Below, one piece after another: positions 1 through 8,979 of a stretch of 49,563 nucleotides of DNA. The DNA comes from Corallococcus sp. CA053C (lineage in GTDB: Bacteria; Myxococcota; Myxococcia; Myxococcales; Myxococcaceae): NCBI RefSeq assembly GCF_003611675.1, contig NZ_RAWA01000025.1, positions 1 through 49,563 on the forward strand, in the 5' to 3' direction. Within the stretch, counting starts at the first letter, position 1; the number at the start of each line of letters is the position of its first letter. The notes beneath the pieces are model-generated. The model was not told where the DNA came from and searched no databases. It worked only from the letters and a program-made list of their open reading frames with translations. The position numbers and the translations under genes were made by a program.

Positions 1-500
1 CGCCCACCCTGGCCCTCCTGGGCAAGGACCCCGCCGTCACCCAGGCCATCATGGAGGCGCAGCTGTCCGCCCTCTCCCCCATGCGCGAGTCGCGCGCGCT
101 GGTGCTGTCGGGGCTCACGGTCGCCTGCACCCTGCTCTTCTTCGCCTCCAGCCGCATGCTCCGCTCCCCGGAGGGCATCCACCGGGACGGCTTCCGGCAG
201 CTCCTGGGCGGCGCGGGCATCTTCGCGGCCCTGATGCGCACCATCGACGGGGCCCAGTGGACCGTGGTGGCCCGCCACACCAGCCAGGCCATGGTGGAGG
301 GGCTCAAGGGCCTGCCGGAGTTCCAGGACCCCATGGCCGCGGACCAGCTGCGCGCCCTCGTCCCGTCCCTGATGACCGTCAGCGCCGTGCTGCCGACGGT
401 GCTCGTGGCCGGCGCCTTCGCCGTGCTCGCGCAGTACTTCCGCAGCGAGCACGTACGCGAGGCCATCGTCACGCTCGACGGCCCCACCGAAGACCCCTGA
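1..500 (+). CDS. C-terminal part of a membrane protein of unknown function
   Basis: The reading frame is already open at the left edge of the window and ends at a stop at 498-500, so only about the last 166 residues are present. An internal ATG at 51 could be mistaken for a start, but the 16 codons before it read through without a stop, so I treat the gene as 5'-truncated by the window. Two hydrophobic stretches are visible, one near the middle of the fragment (around the residues TVACTLLFFASS) and one near the end (SAVLPTVLVAGAFAVLAQYF), consistent with an integral membrane protein. I do not recognise the family. The next gene is convergent, with a gap of 45 bases and no clear terminator. 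Confidence 0.7.
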   Translation, partial: PTLALLGKDPAVTQAIMEAQLSALSPMRESRALVLSGLTVACTLLFFASSRMLRSPEGIHRDGFRQLLGGAGIFAALMRTIDGAQWTVVARHTSQAMVEGLKGLPEFQDPMAADQLRALVPSLMTVSAVLPTVLVAGAFAVLAQYFRSEHVREAIVTLDGPTEDP

Positions 501-545
501 GAATCTGACGCGGCGCGGCGAAGGACCGTCCCGCCGCCCGGTGCC

Positions 546-1091
546 TCAGCCCGCGTCCGTCACGGCGCGGGGCAGCGCGGGGCCCAGGAGCAGGGCCTCC
601 AGGGCCGCCATCGCCTCGGCCTCCGTGCCGCCGTGGGTGCCCTCCAGGGGCAGCACGCGGGCCAGCGGGGCATGGGGGATGCGCAGCAGCTCGTCCCGGG
701 TGAGACCGAACACGTACGCCAGGTGCCCCATGGGCCAGCGCGACTGGAGCCGACCGAAGGCCTCGTCGTCCAGCTCGTCCAGGGGACACGGCAGCTCCGC
801 GTCCTCGTACACCACCTTCTCCCCACCCACACGGCGGCCATTGCCGTAGGCGATGACTTCCTCGCCCTCGTCCGCGTCGTAGACGTAGGCGTGCACGGTG
901 GCGTTGGCGGCGGCGGACAGCAGCCGGGCCAGCGCGTGGTGGGCGGCGTACCAGTGGGCGCCGGGACGTCCCTGGGAGAAGGGCCCCAGGAAGGACAGGC
1001 GCACCACCTTGCGGCGGCGGTTGATGGTGACGCGCAGGGCCGTGGCTCCCGGGGCGCTGTCCATCGACAGGGCCTCCCGGGCCAGACGCAC
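546..1091 (-). CDS. Conserved-looking protein of unknown function
   Basis: This leftward frame has coding-like composition and predicts about 181 residues from a GTG at 1091. It is basic near the N-terminus (RRRKVVR), then mixed alpha/beta, with no signal peptide, membrane segment or catalytic motif I recognise. The true start is unclear. The frame stays open upstream to a stop at 1176-1178, and the extra residues (for example LDAHGGYLVRLDTF) look coding, but they contain no ATG or GTG. A CTG at 1146-1148 preceded by GGGGG is one candidate. Either the start is a rare codon or GTG 1091 is right. It is convergent with the truncated gene on its left and divergent from clpB on its right. Confidence 0.6.
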   Translation of the reverse strand: MRLAREALSMDSAPGATALRVTINRRRKVVRLSFLGPFSQGRPGAHWYAAHHALARLLSAAANATVHAYVYDADEGEEVIAYGNGRRVGGEKVVYEDAELPCPLDELDDEAFGRLQSRWPMGHLAYVFGLTRDELLRIPHAPLARVLPLEGTHGGTEAEAMAALEALLLGPALPRAVTDAG

Positions 1092-1319
1092 CAGCGCCAG
1101 CCCGGAGAAGGTGTCGAGTCGAACGAGATAGCCGCCGTGCGCGTCCAGAGTGAAGCCCCCAGTGATGGGCGCCGCCTATAGCCGACCCCCCTACCCGATG
1201 GCAACTTCGGCACCACGAAAGCCCGGCTGCTTCCAGCAGCTCAAAGTATTCCGCGAAAATCGGAACACGCACCCGCCGTGTCGTCTTGCCAAGGGGGTCA
1301 TGGCTCTTACGTTCAAGGC

Positions 1320-3944
1320 ATGCGACTCGACAAATACACGGTGAAGGCACAAGAGGCGATCCAAGAGGGTCAGTCCCTCGCCCGCCGGGCCGACAATCCC
1401 CACTACGAGCCGGAGCACCTGGCCACGGCGCTGCTGGGGCAGAAGGACGGCCTCGTCGAGCCCCTTCTGCGCAAGATTGGCGTGGACGTGAAGCTGTTCG
1501 CGGGGCGCCTGGGTGAGGCGCTCCAGAAGCTTCCCAAGATGCAGGGCGGCGAGAGCGCCATGCTCAGCCAGCGCCTGATGAAGACGTTCGACAAGGCCGA
1601 GGACGAGGCCAAGTCGCTCAAGGACGAGTTCACCTCCTCCGAACACCTGCTGCTCGCCCTGACGCAGGACAAGGGCGCGGTGGGCGAGGCGATGAAGTCC
1701 TCGGGCGTGACGCGCGAGCGCGTGCAGGCGGGCCTGAAGGAAGTGCGCGGCTCCGGGCGCGTGACGAGCGCGGACGCGGAGTCCACCTACCAGGCGCTGG
1801 AGAAGTACGGCCGCGACCTCACGGAGGCCGCGCGCTCCGGGAAGTTGGACCCCGTCATCGGCCGCGACGAGGAGATCCGCCGCTGCATCCAGGTGCTCAG
1901 CCGCCGCACCAAGAACAACCCGGTGCTCATCGGTGAGCCGGGCGTGGGCAAGACGGCCATCGCGGAGGGGCTCGCCCGCCGCATCGTGGACGGCGACGTG
2001 CCCGAGGGCCTGAAGAACAAGCGCCTCATCACCCTGGACCTGGGGGCGATGGTGGCCGGCGCGAAGTACCGCGGCGAGTTCGAGGAGCGCCTCAAGGCCG
2101 TGCTCAAGGAGGTGTCCGACGCGGCCGGGGAGATCGTCCTCTTCATCGACGAGATGCACACGCTCGTGGGCGCCGGGAAGGCCGAGGGCGCCATGGACGC
2201 GGGCAACATGCTCAAGCCGGCGCTCGCGCGCGGAGAGCTGCACTGCATTGGCGCGACGACGCTGGACGAGTACCGCAAGCACATCGAAAAGGACGCCGCG
2301 CTGGAGCGCCGCTTCCAGCCGGTGTTCGTGGGCGAGCCGTCCGTGCACGACACCATCAGCATCCTGCGCGGCCTCAAGGAGCGCTACGAGGTCCACCACG
2401 GCGTGCGCATCCAGGACAGCGCGCTCGTCGCGGCGGCCACGCTCAGCCACCGCTACATCGCGGACCGCTTCCTGCCGGACAAGGCCATCGACCTCGTCGA
2501 CGAAGCGTCCAGCCGCCTGCGCATCGAAATCGACTCCATGCCCACGGAGATCGACGACATCCGCCGCAAGGTGACGCAGCTGGAGATTGAGCGCGAGGGC
2601 CTGCGCAAGGAAACCGACCCGCACTCGCGCGAGCGCCTGGCCACCATCGAGAAGGAGCTCGCGAACCTGAACGAGAAGTTCAATACGTTGAAGGCGCACT
2701 GGGACGAGGAGAAGAAGTCCATCGCCGCGCTGCGCACGCTCAAGGAGAAGCAGGAGAAGGCGCGCAACGACCAGGCGGCGGCCGAGCGTCAGGGCGACCT
2801 GAACCGCGCCGCGGAGCTGAAGTTCGGCGTCATCCCCTCGCTGGAGAAGGAAGTCAGCGCGCAGAACGCGAAGCTGGCGGAGCTGCAGAAGCACCAGAAG
2901 TTCCTCAAGGAGGAAGTGGACTCCGAGGACATCGCCTCCGTGGTAGCCAAGTGGACGGGCATCCCCGTCTCCCGGCTGCTGGAAGGCGAAATGCAGAAGC
3001 TGGTGCACATGGAGGAGCGGCTGGCGCAGCGGGTGATTGGTCAGCGCAGCGCCATTGAGGCCGTGTCCAACGCCGTGCGCCGCGCACGCAGCGGGTTGCA
3101 GGATCCGAACCGGCCCATCGGTTCGTTCATCTTCCTGGGCCCCACGGGCGTGGGCAAGACGGAGACGGCGAAGGCGCTGGCGGAGTTCCTCTTCGACGAC
3201 GACACGGCGATGGTCCGCATCGATATGTCCGAGTACATGGAGAAGCACGCGGTGTCGCGGCTCGTGGGCGCGCCCCCGGGCTACGTGGGCTACGAGGAGG
3301 GCGGCCAGCTCACGGAGGCCGTGCGCCGCAGGCCGTACACGGTGGTGCTCTTCGATGAGATCGAGAAGGCGCACCACGACGTGTTCAACATCCTGCTGCA
3401 GATCCTCGACGAGGGCCGGGTGACGGACAGCCAGGGCCGCACGGTGGACTTCCGCAACTCGGTGCTCATCCTCACGTCCAACATCGGCTCGCAGGCCATC
3501 CAGGACGGCATGGCGGGCACGGAGGTGCTCAACGAGAAGACGCGCGCCGAGGTGATGGACGCCCTGCGCGGACACTTCCGCCCGGAGTTCCTCAACCGCG
3601 TGGACGAGGTCGTCGTCTTCGAGCCGCTGCGGCGCAAGGACATCTACCGCATCGTCGACATCCAGCTGGCGAAGCTCCAGAAGCTGCTCCAGGGCAAGCG
3701 GCTGGCGCTGGAGCTCACGGACGGCGCGCGGGAGCTGTTGGCGGAGCGCGGGTACGACCCGACGTACGGCGCCCGGCCGCTGAAGCGGGCCGTGCAGAAG
3801 TACCTGTTGGATCCGCTCGCGCTCAAGGTCCTGAGCGGCGAGTTCGCGCCGGGAGAGACCATCCAGGCGGACGCGGGCCCCGACGGGCTCACCTTCGCCA
3901 AGGTGCTGGTGGACAACTCGAAGGGCGTGAAGCAGTCGGCCTGA
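1320..3944 (+). CDS. clpB: ClpB protein disaggregase (Hsp100 AAA+ ATPase)
   Basis: The 874-residue product is a full-length ClpB, the cytosolic hexameric ATPase that extracts polypeptides from aggregates with DnaK. Visible in order are the Clp N-domain (residues about 1-145), nucleotide-binding domain 1 with Walker A GEPGVGKT at about 205, the long charged coiled-coil middle domain (about 395-530), and domain 2 with Walker A GPTGVGKT at about 607, then the C-terminal domain. The ATG at 1320 is chosen because the protein then begins MRLDKYT, the usual ClpB start. An in-frame GTG at 1278 would add 14 unrelated residues. The ribosome binding site is poor: AAGGGGG lies 22 bases upstream and only AAGG is close. 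A strong terminator follows. No CIRCE element is present. Confidence 0.97.
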   Translation: MRLDKYTVKAQEAIQEGQSLARRADNPHYEPEHLATALLGQKDGLVEPLLRKIGVDVKLFAGRLGEALQKLPKMQGGESAMLSQRLMKTFDKAEDEAKSLKDEFTSSEHLLLALTQDKGAVGEAMKSSGVTRERVQAGLKEVRGSGRVTSADAESTYQALEKYGRDLTEAARSGKLDPVIGRDEEIRRCIQVLSRRTKNNPVLIGEPGVGKTAIAEGLARRIVDGDVPEGLKNKRLITLDLGAMVAGAKYRGEFEERLKAVLKEVSDAAGEIVLFIDEMHTLVGAGKAEGAMDAGNMLKPALARGELHCIGATTLDEYRKHIEKDAALERRFQPVFVGEPSVHDTISILRGLKERYEVHHGVRIQDSALVAAATLSHRYIADRFLPDKAIDLVDEASSRLRIEIDSMPTEIDDIRRKVTQLEIEREGLRKETDPHSRERLATIEKELANLNEKFNTLKAHWDEEKKSIAALRTLKEKQEKARNDQAAAERQGDLNRAAELKFGVIPSLEKEVSAQNAKLAELQKHQKFLKEEVDSEDIASVVAKWTGIPVSRLLEGEMQKLVHMEERLAQRVIGQRSAIEAVSNAVRRARSGLQDPNRPIGSFIFLGPTGVGKTETAKALAEFLFDDDTAMVRIDMSEYMEKHAVSRLVGAPPGYVGYEEGGQLTEAVRRRPYTVVLFDEIEKAHHDVFNILLQILDEGRVTDSQGRTVDFRNSVLILTSNIGSQAIQDGMAGTEVLNEKTRAEVMDALRGHFRPEFLNRVDEVVVFEPLRRKDIYRIVDIQLAKLQKLLQGKRLALELTDGARELLAERGYDPTYGARPLKRAVQKYLLDPLALKVLSGEFAPGETIQADAGPDGLTFAKVLVDNSKGVKQSA

Positions 3945-3973
3945 CGCCAGGCCCTGCGACGCTGAAGCACGGG

Positions 3974-4007
3974 ACGGGCCGTCCTCCACTCCAGGAGGGC
4001 GGCCCGT
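3974..4007 (+). terminator. Rho-independent terminator after clpB
   Basis: A 14-base arm (3974-3987) pairs with 3994-4007 through a 6-base loop, with one G-U pair, and is followed directly by a short T run (TTTTGCG). It lies 30 bases after the clpB stop and in front of the convergent GST-like gene. Confidence 0.85.
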
Positions 4008-4020
4008 TTTGCGTCTCCGC

Positions 4021-4758
4021 TCAGCTGCGGCGGTGCTGGTCGTAGAGCGTGTTGCGCCAGGCGAGGAGGTCCGGGAAGCGGGCGACGAGCCCCTCGTGGG
4101 TCCACACCGCGCGGGTGGCGGGGCCCATGGGCAGGTGCCGGTCCTCCGGAGGGCCCAGGAACACGACCATCATCGCGGCGGTGATGTCCGCATAGGTGAA
4201 GGTGCCCTCCAGGTAGGGCCGGCCGCCCAGCGCCGCGCGCAGCTTCTCCAGCGCGGGGACGACGGTGGATTCGATGAGCGCCTCGGTGCTCTCCGGCACC
4301 TGGTGCTTGCGCATGACGAAGCGCATGCCCATCCGGGCCGTGGGCGCGAACAGGCCGCGCAGCGCGCGCGGCACGAACTTCGGCAGCGCCTCCGCCTGCG
4401 CGCCGTTGCTGGCGAGCATGCGCGGCATCGCGTAGGTGCGCGCCACGTCCAGCACCTTCTCGCTCAGCTCTTCCCAGCGGTCGATGGCCGCGAGGTGCTC
4501 TGGCGGAAACAGGGAACTGCCCTGTCCCAGCTCCTCCGCGCGCTTCGCGATGGCGAAGGAGCCGTGCGTGGACGCGCCGGGCGGGTCGATGAGCAGCGGC
4601 ACCGACGCCTTCACGCCGGGCGCCACGTGCTTGCGCAGCCAGCGCTCCTGGATGAGGGGGACGTAGTTGTGGAAGCGGTAGGCCACGCGGTGGTGATCGA
4701 GGGCCCACCGGGCCTTCTCGGTCCATCCCGAAGCGGTCAGTCCGACGAGGGTTCGCAT
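4021..4758 (-). CDS. Glutathione S-transferase-like protein
   Basis: The 245-residue product begins with a thioredoxin-fold N-terminal domain (MRTLVGLTASGWTEKARWAL...) that contains the cis-proline motif SVPLLID and the following STHGSFAIA segment, where GSTs bind the glutathione gamma-glutamyl group. The rest is an all-helical C-terminal domain with the family-like segment RPYLEGTFTYADI near residue 200. It probably conjugates or isomerises a small electrophile with glutathione, but no substrate can be inferred. The ATG at 4758 is chosen because the GST fold begins right there. The gene is convergent with clpB, and the kinase gene on its right ends 23 bases upstream of its start. Confidence 0.8.
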   Translation of the reverse strand: MRTLVGLTASGWTEKARWALDHHRVAYRFHNYVPLIQERWLRKHVAPGVKASVPLLIDPPGASTHGSFAIAKRAEELGQGSSLFPPEHLAAIDRWEELSEKVLDVARTYAMPRMLASNGAQAEALPKFVPRALRGLFAPTARMGMRFVMRKHQVPESTEALIESTVVPALEKLRAALGGRPYLEGTFTYADITAAMMVVFLGPPEDRHLPMGPATRAVWTHEGLVARFPDLLAWRNTLYDQHRRS

Positions 4759-4781
4759 AGGGGGCGACACCCTAGCAGTCC

Positions 4782-7700
4782 TCAGTGCTCGCGAAGGAAG
4801 GCGTCCAGTTCGGAAACCTTCAGGAGCCGGGGCTCGGCGGTGGGGAGCACGGCGTCGCGGGCGGCGGTGACGAGCGCGCGCGCACGCTCTGGCTCGCGGT
4901 GGGCCTGGCGCAGGGCGCGCGCCAGGGAGTAGCGGATGACGGCCAATTCCAGCGGCGGGGCCTCCGTGGCCTCCCACTGCGTCAGGGCCGCGCCCAGCCA
5001 CCGGCAGGCCCCTTCCGCGTCGCCGCGCTCCAGCGCCAGTTCGCCCAGGGTCTGCCCCAGCTCGGGGAGGGGCGGGACGTCCGCGCCCGCGAGCTTGTGG
5101 TGCACGCTCAGCGCCTCCTGCGCCACGCGCCAGCCCTCGGAGAGCTGCCCGGCACGGGAGAGCGCGCCGGCCAGGTTGCGCAGGGCGTAGCTCAGGTCGG
5201 CCTCCGCGCCCATCTCCCGGAGGAGCGCCACCGCGCGCTTCGCGGACGCCACGGCCAGGTCGGGGTGGCCCATGCGCAGGTGCACCTCCGTGGCGTTGAG
5301 CGGCGGCTGCGCGAACACCGGATCCCTGCGGCCGTCCGCCGTGGCCGCCTCCCGCTCCGCCTCCATCTGTTCGATGAGCTTCAGCGCTTCCTGCATGCGG
5401 CCCTGGTTGATCAGCACCAGCGTCAGGTTGTTGCCCGTGCGCACGCGGTAGGCCGAACCCGGCGGGAAGTGCTTCTGGTACATCGCCAGGGCCTCGCGCT
5501 GCAGCCGCTCGGATTCGTCGTAGTGGCCCAGGGTGAAGGCCACCGCGCCCAGGTTCGCGCGCAGGCCCGTGGCGTAGCGCACCGGCTGCCCCGGGCCGTA
5601 CATGCGCTCGTAGCGGTGGAGGCTCTCCTGGAAGGAGTCGCGCGCCTCCGTGTAGCGGCGCAGCTCCACCAGCGTGCTGCCCCGGTTGTTGAGCACCATC
5701 GCGACCTTCGGATGGTCGGGGCCGTAGGCCGCCTCCAGCAGCGTCTGCGTCCGCCGGTTGTGCACGAGCGCCTCCTCCCCCCGGCCCGCCTGTCGCAGGG
5801 CGGAGGCCATCAGCAGGAGCCCCCGGGCGAGGCGCGGCGAGTCCCTGCCGTACAGCCGCTCCTGGAGGGACAGGACCTGCTGGAGCAGCGGCAGCGCGTC
5901 CCCGGGACGGCCCTGCTGCACGAGCGAGCTGGCCTGGTACACCAGCAACTGGGCCTCCAGGTCCGGGTTGCCGCCCGAGCGCTCCAGGAGCGCCCGGGCC
6001 TCCTCGGCGTGGAGCTTCGCCTGCTCCGGACGCTGGGCGACCTCCCCGTCGATGTAGAGCTGATGCACCACGGCCTCGGTGGCGTGCAGATCATCGCGGC
6101 CCGCGAGCGACGCCAGCATCGCGCGGCGCAGCGTCGTGGTGGCGGCCTCGTCGCGCAGGAAGGCGCGGGCCTCGCCCTCGACGAGCAGGGCCTCGCCCAG
6201 GAGCGGCTTGTAGCCCAGGGCCTCCGCCTCGGTGACGACCGGGCCCGCGCGGTCCACGGCCTCCTGCCACCGGTCCGCGCTCAGCCGGGCGCGCGCCTCG
6301 TCCAGCCGCGCGTAGGCGGCCTTCACGCGGGCGGCGACCTCGGGACGGTCGGGCGGCGGCACCGGTTGCGAGAGCGCCTCCACATCCGCGCAGCGCGACA
6401 GCGGGCTCAGGGCCTGCGCCGTCTCCGGGGCGCTCGCGACGCCGTCCCGGTCCGCGGTGAGCAGCACGTCCGTGAGCGCGCCCAGCTCGCGGCGGCGGCG
6501 CTCCAGGCAGCCCATGCGCAGGTCCATCACCGCTTCGGACTGGTTGCCGCGTCCCCGGGTGGCCTCGCAGGCCTGACGGCGGCTGTCGTGCCACGCGGCG
6601 GCGTAGGCATCCAGCGCGCGGGCCGCGGCCTCGTGCGCCGCGACAGCGCCGGGCGCGCCCGTGGCCTGGAAGGCCTTGAGCAGCGCCGCCTTGCGATCCG
6701 CGTCCCACACGCCCACGAGCCGCAGCGGATCCGCCGCGCAAGGAGGCGTGCTCATCACGGCGAACACCGTGGCCGCGACCGCGAGCAGTCCCGCGCCCAC
6801 CCCGGCGACCGCGACCTTCTTGCTGAGCACGGGGAAGGCCGCCCGCTCCAGCGCGTCGAGCAGCGCCGTCATGGAGGGATGGCGGGCTCCCGGCTCCGGC
6901 GACAGGCCGCGAATGATCAGCGCGTGCACGGCGCGCGGCACGGCGGCCCGGTTCGTCGGTCCACCCTGTTCAAGGGAAGGAGGCTTCTGGCCGTGCAGCC
7001 CTTCGTACAGCGACACGCAGAACGCGTACTGATCCGAGCGCGCGTCAGCGGGCGCTCCCGCGAGCACCTCCGGCGCGATGTAGCCGGGCGTGCCCGCGAC
7101 GGCGGTGCCCAACACCCGCGGCGCGATGTGGCCGGGCGTGCCAGCACTGGCGGTGCCGAGCCTCCCGGGCGTGATGATGCCGGGCGTGCCGGCGACCACC
7201 GCTTGCGGGCGCGGAGTCACGTCGCCCGTTCCCAGGAGCGCAGGTGCTCCAGCGCTCTCCGACACACCCGCTCCGGACTCCACGCGCGCCAGCCCGAAGT
7301 CCGTCACGCGGGCGCGTCCCTCCTTGTCCACGAGGACGTTGTCCGGCTTGAAGTCCCGGTGCACGACCCCCGCCGCGTGCGCCGCCGCGAGCCCCCTTCC
7401 TGCCTGGAGATACAGCCGCACGACGTCGCGCCAGGGCCGCGCCTGGGCCCGCAGGTGCTCGCGCAGGTTGCCGCCGTCCACCAGCTCCATCGCGATGAAG
7501 ACGACCTGCCCGAACGTCCCCACGTCGTGCACGGTGACGACATGCGGGTGGCGGGTGCGCGCGGCGGCCTGGGCCTCGCGCAAGAGCCGCTCCGTCATCC
7601 CCTGGGAGCCGCCCGCCGAGGGCAGCGCGCGCAGCAGCTTCAGTCCGATGCGCCGGTCGAGGCTCGGATCATAGGCCGCGTGGACCACGCCCATGCCGCC

Positions 7701-8003
7701 CGAGCCCAGCCGCTCCAGCAACACGTAGCGGCCCAGCAGCGTCCCCTGGGCGAGCAGCGGCATGCCCGACGCGGACAGCCGCGCCCCCGGGGCCTCCGTC
7801 AACACCACCTCCGTGCGCGCGGCGTGCACGTCTGGAGCGGGAGCTGCGCGGATGCGCAGGAAGTCCGCCAGGGCCTCGCGGCAGGTGGCGCACGCATCCA
7901 GGTGCACCTCGGCGCGCGCGCGCAGGGTCTGGGACGGGATGCCGTCCGCGAGGTCGAGCAGCTCGACCTCCTCCAGGTGGGACGTGGAGGGGGACTCGGG
8001 CAT
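4782..8003 (-). CDS. Zinc-finger / Ser-Thr kinase / TPR receptor-like protein
   Basis: The 1073-residue product has three parts. Residues about 9-55 form an anti-sigma-type zinc finger with the HxxxCxxC signature (H34, C38, C41). Residues about 92-370 form an Hsp2-type Ser/Thr kinase with glycine loop GSGGMG (100-105), Lys122, HRDFKPDN and DFG. A single hydrophobic segment (VAVAGVGAGLLAVAATVFAVM) near residue 400 then precedes a large TPR-rich region to the C-terminus. The likely topology is cytosolic kinase, one membrane pass, then periplasmic TPRs. The gene starts 8 bases after the sigma factor stop, so the two are co-translated and probably work together. The activation segment is oddly expanded by a triplicated peptide, described separately. 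Start at 8003 (MPESPSTSH) keeps the zinc finger near the N-terminus. Confidence 0.9.
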   Translation of the reverse strand: MPESPSTSHLEEVELLDLADGIPSQTLRARAEVHLDACATCREALADFLRIRAAPAPDVHAARTEVVLTEAPGARLSASGMPLLAQGTLLGRYVLLERLGSGGMGVVHAAYDPSLDRRIGLKLLRALPSAGGSQGMTERLLREAQAAARTRHPHVVTVHDVGTFGQVVFIAMELVDGGNLREHLRAQARPWRDVVRLYLQAGRGLAAAHAAGVVHRDFKPDNVLVDKEGRARVTDFGLARVESGAGVSESAGAPALLGTGDVTPRPQAVVAGTPGIITPGRLGTASAGTPGHIAPRVLGTAVAGTPGYIAPEVLAGAPADARSDQYAFCVSLYEGLHGQKPPSLEQGGPTNRAAVPRAVHALIIRGLSPEPGARHPSMTALLDALERAAFPVLSKKVAVAGVGAGLLAVAATVFAVMSTPPCAADPLRLVGVWDADRKAALLKAFQATGAPGAVAAHEAAARALDAYAAAWHDSRRQACEATRGRGNQSEAVMDLRMGCLERRRRELGALTDVLLTADRDGVASAPETAQALSPLSRCADVEALSQPVPPPDRPEVAARVKAAYARLDEARARLSADRWQEAVDRAGPVVTEAEALGYKPLLGEALLVEGEARAFLRDEAATTTLRRAMLASLAGRDDLHATEAVVHQLYIDGEVAQRPEQAKLHAEEARALLERSGGNPDLEAQLLVYQASSLVQQGRPGDALPLLQQVLSLQERLYGRDSPRLARGLLLMASALRQAGRGEEALVHNRRTQTLLEAAYGPDHPKVAMVLNNRGSTLVELRRYTEARDSFQESLHRYERMYGPGQPVRYATGLRANLGAVAFTLGHYDESERLQREALAMYQKHFPPGSAYRVRTGNNLTLVLINQGRMQEALKLIEQMEAEREAATADGRRDPVFAQPPLNATEVHLRMGHPDLAVASAKRAVALLREMGAEADLSYALRNLAGALSRAGQLSEGWRVAQEALSVHHKLAGADVPPLPELGQTLGELALERGDAEGACRWLGAALTQWEATEAPPLELAVIRYSLARALRQAHREPERARALVTAARDAVLPTAEPRLLKVSELDAFLREH
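7075..7218 (-). repeat. Three tandem 48-bp units inside the kinase activation segment
   Basis: Units lie at 7075-7122, 7123-7170 and 7171-7218. Each encodes 16 residues of the form AGTPGxIxPxxLxxxx. The copy nearest the C-terminal lobe keeps the canonical GTPGYIAPEVL; the other two read GTPGHIAPRVL and GTPGIITPGRL. The repeat is in frame and clearly a duplication of the kinase P+1 loop. Confidence 0.9.
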
Positions 8004-8011
8004 GGGCAGGC

Positions 8012-8902
8012 TCAGCCTTCCTTCAGCAGGGACGCGATGCTGACGTCCAGGTTGCCGTCCAGCACGCGCAGCAGGCTTTCCAGCTGCGAGGTGTTCAACG
8101 CGAGTCGCCGGGCCAGCCCCTCGCGGGTCTGCTCCAGCAGCGTGCTCCGGGCCTTCGCCATCCACCGCGACACCGTGGAGGCGTGCACCTGGTGCAGCGC
8201 GCCCAGCGACTCCACGCCCAGGCCCTGCACGAGCCCCAGGCGCAGCAGGTTGCGGTCGCGCGGGGACAGCGCCGCCAGGCTCTCCGCGAACGCGGCGCGG
8301 AAGGCCGGACGGTAGCGGTGACGGATGTGCTCCAGCTCCGGATCCGCGGCCCCCAGGTCCGCGGCGATCACCGCGTCATCCAGCGGCGTCGTCCGGTCCG
8401 GCTTGCGCTTGAGTGACAGCGCCACGCCCAGCGCCACGGCCTCTGCCCACCGCCGCAGCGAGCCCCGGCCCGCGTACTCCTTGAGGCGTGGCACGCGCGT
8501 GCCGTCCTCCACCAGCAGCCGCAGGCGGGTGAGCTGGAGCACCTCGTCCACGAACGCGTTCGAGTCCTCCACGCGGCGCACCGCGCGACCGGCGGGCACC
8601 AGCGCGGTGGCGTCCAGCGCCTCCAGCGCGGCCCGGTGGCCCTCCACCGCCGCCAGCGCGAGGTACAGGTCCTCGCAGCAGAGCGTGGCCAGGGACTGCG
8701 CGGGAGGTGCGTCCGCGGGCGTGTGGCGCCCCAGGTGCGCGGCGAAGTCCCCGGAGGGAAGCCACGCGCCGGGCCAGGCCTGCTCACAGCGCGCCAGGAC
8801 CTCCGCGAGCACGGGCGCGAGCCCCGCTTCCTCATCGGAGGAGAAGGGCCTCGCGGCGCCCCCACGGAAGGCCGCGACCAGCTCGGAAGGAACGTTCGCC
8901 AT
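8012..8902 (-). CDS. Myxococcales-type sigma-70 family factor
   Basis: The 296-residue product ends with a sigma region 4-like helix-turn-helix. The stretch LSPRDRNLLRLGLVQGLG is followed by LGALHQVHASTVSRWMAKAR, which has the spacing of a -35-binding motif. The middle (about 110-215) resembles region 2, for example PRLKEYAGRGSLRRW. The layout, with a next-door Ser/Thr kinase, matches a sigma family restricted to Myxococcales (I believe the one named Sig-70_gmx1). Its role should be to redirect RNA polymerase, with the adjacent zinc-finger kinase as a plausible regulator. The start at 8902 (MANVPSEL) is preferred because upstream in-frame residues do not look coding. The lipoprotein gene ends 77 bases upstream on the same strand. 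Confidence 0.82.
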   Translation of the reverse strand: MANVPSELVAAFRGGAARPFSSDEEAGLAPVLAEVLARCEQAWPGAWLPSGDFAAHLGRHTPADAPPAQSLATLCCEDLYLALAAVEGHRAALEALDATALVPAGRAVRRVEDSNAFVDEVLQLTRLRLLVEDGTRVPRLKEYAGRGSLRRWAEAVALGVALSLKRKPDRTTPLDDAVIAADLGAADPELEHIRHRYRPAFRAAFAESLAALSPRDRNLLRLGLVQGLGVESLGALHQVHASTVSRWMAKARSTLLEQTREGLARRLALNTSQLESLLRVLDGNLDVSIASLLKEG

Positions 8903-8979
8903 GGCAGCGCGGCCAGCCCCCAGAGCCCGACCGCGCTGCCACGTTAGCGAATGGGACGGCCCAGGCGGAAGGCCCCCCT

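Noticed and set aside
1165-1319. A search for a CIRCE element or a clear heat-shock promoter before clpB.
   Set aside because: No inverted repeat of the CIRCE type and no convincing -35/-10 pair could be found; only CTGC-N5-GCAG is present.
4785-8315. A very long rightward open frame of more than 1100 codons opposite the kinase and sigma factor genes.
   Set aside because: Its protein is rich in Arg, Gly, His and Gln with no motif, and it mirrors the GC-rich codon positions of two clear genes on the other strand.
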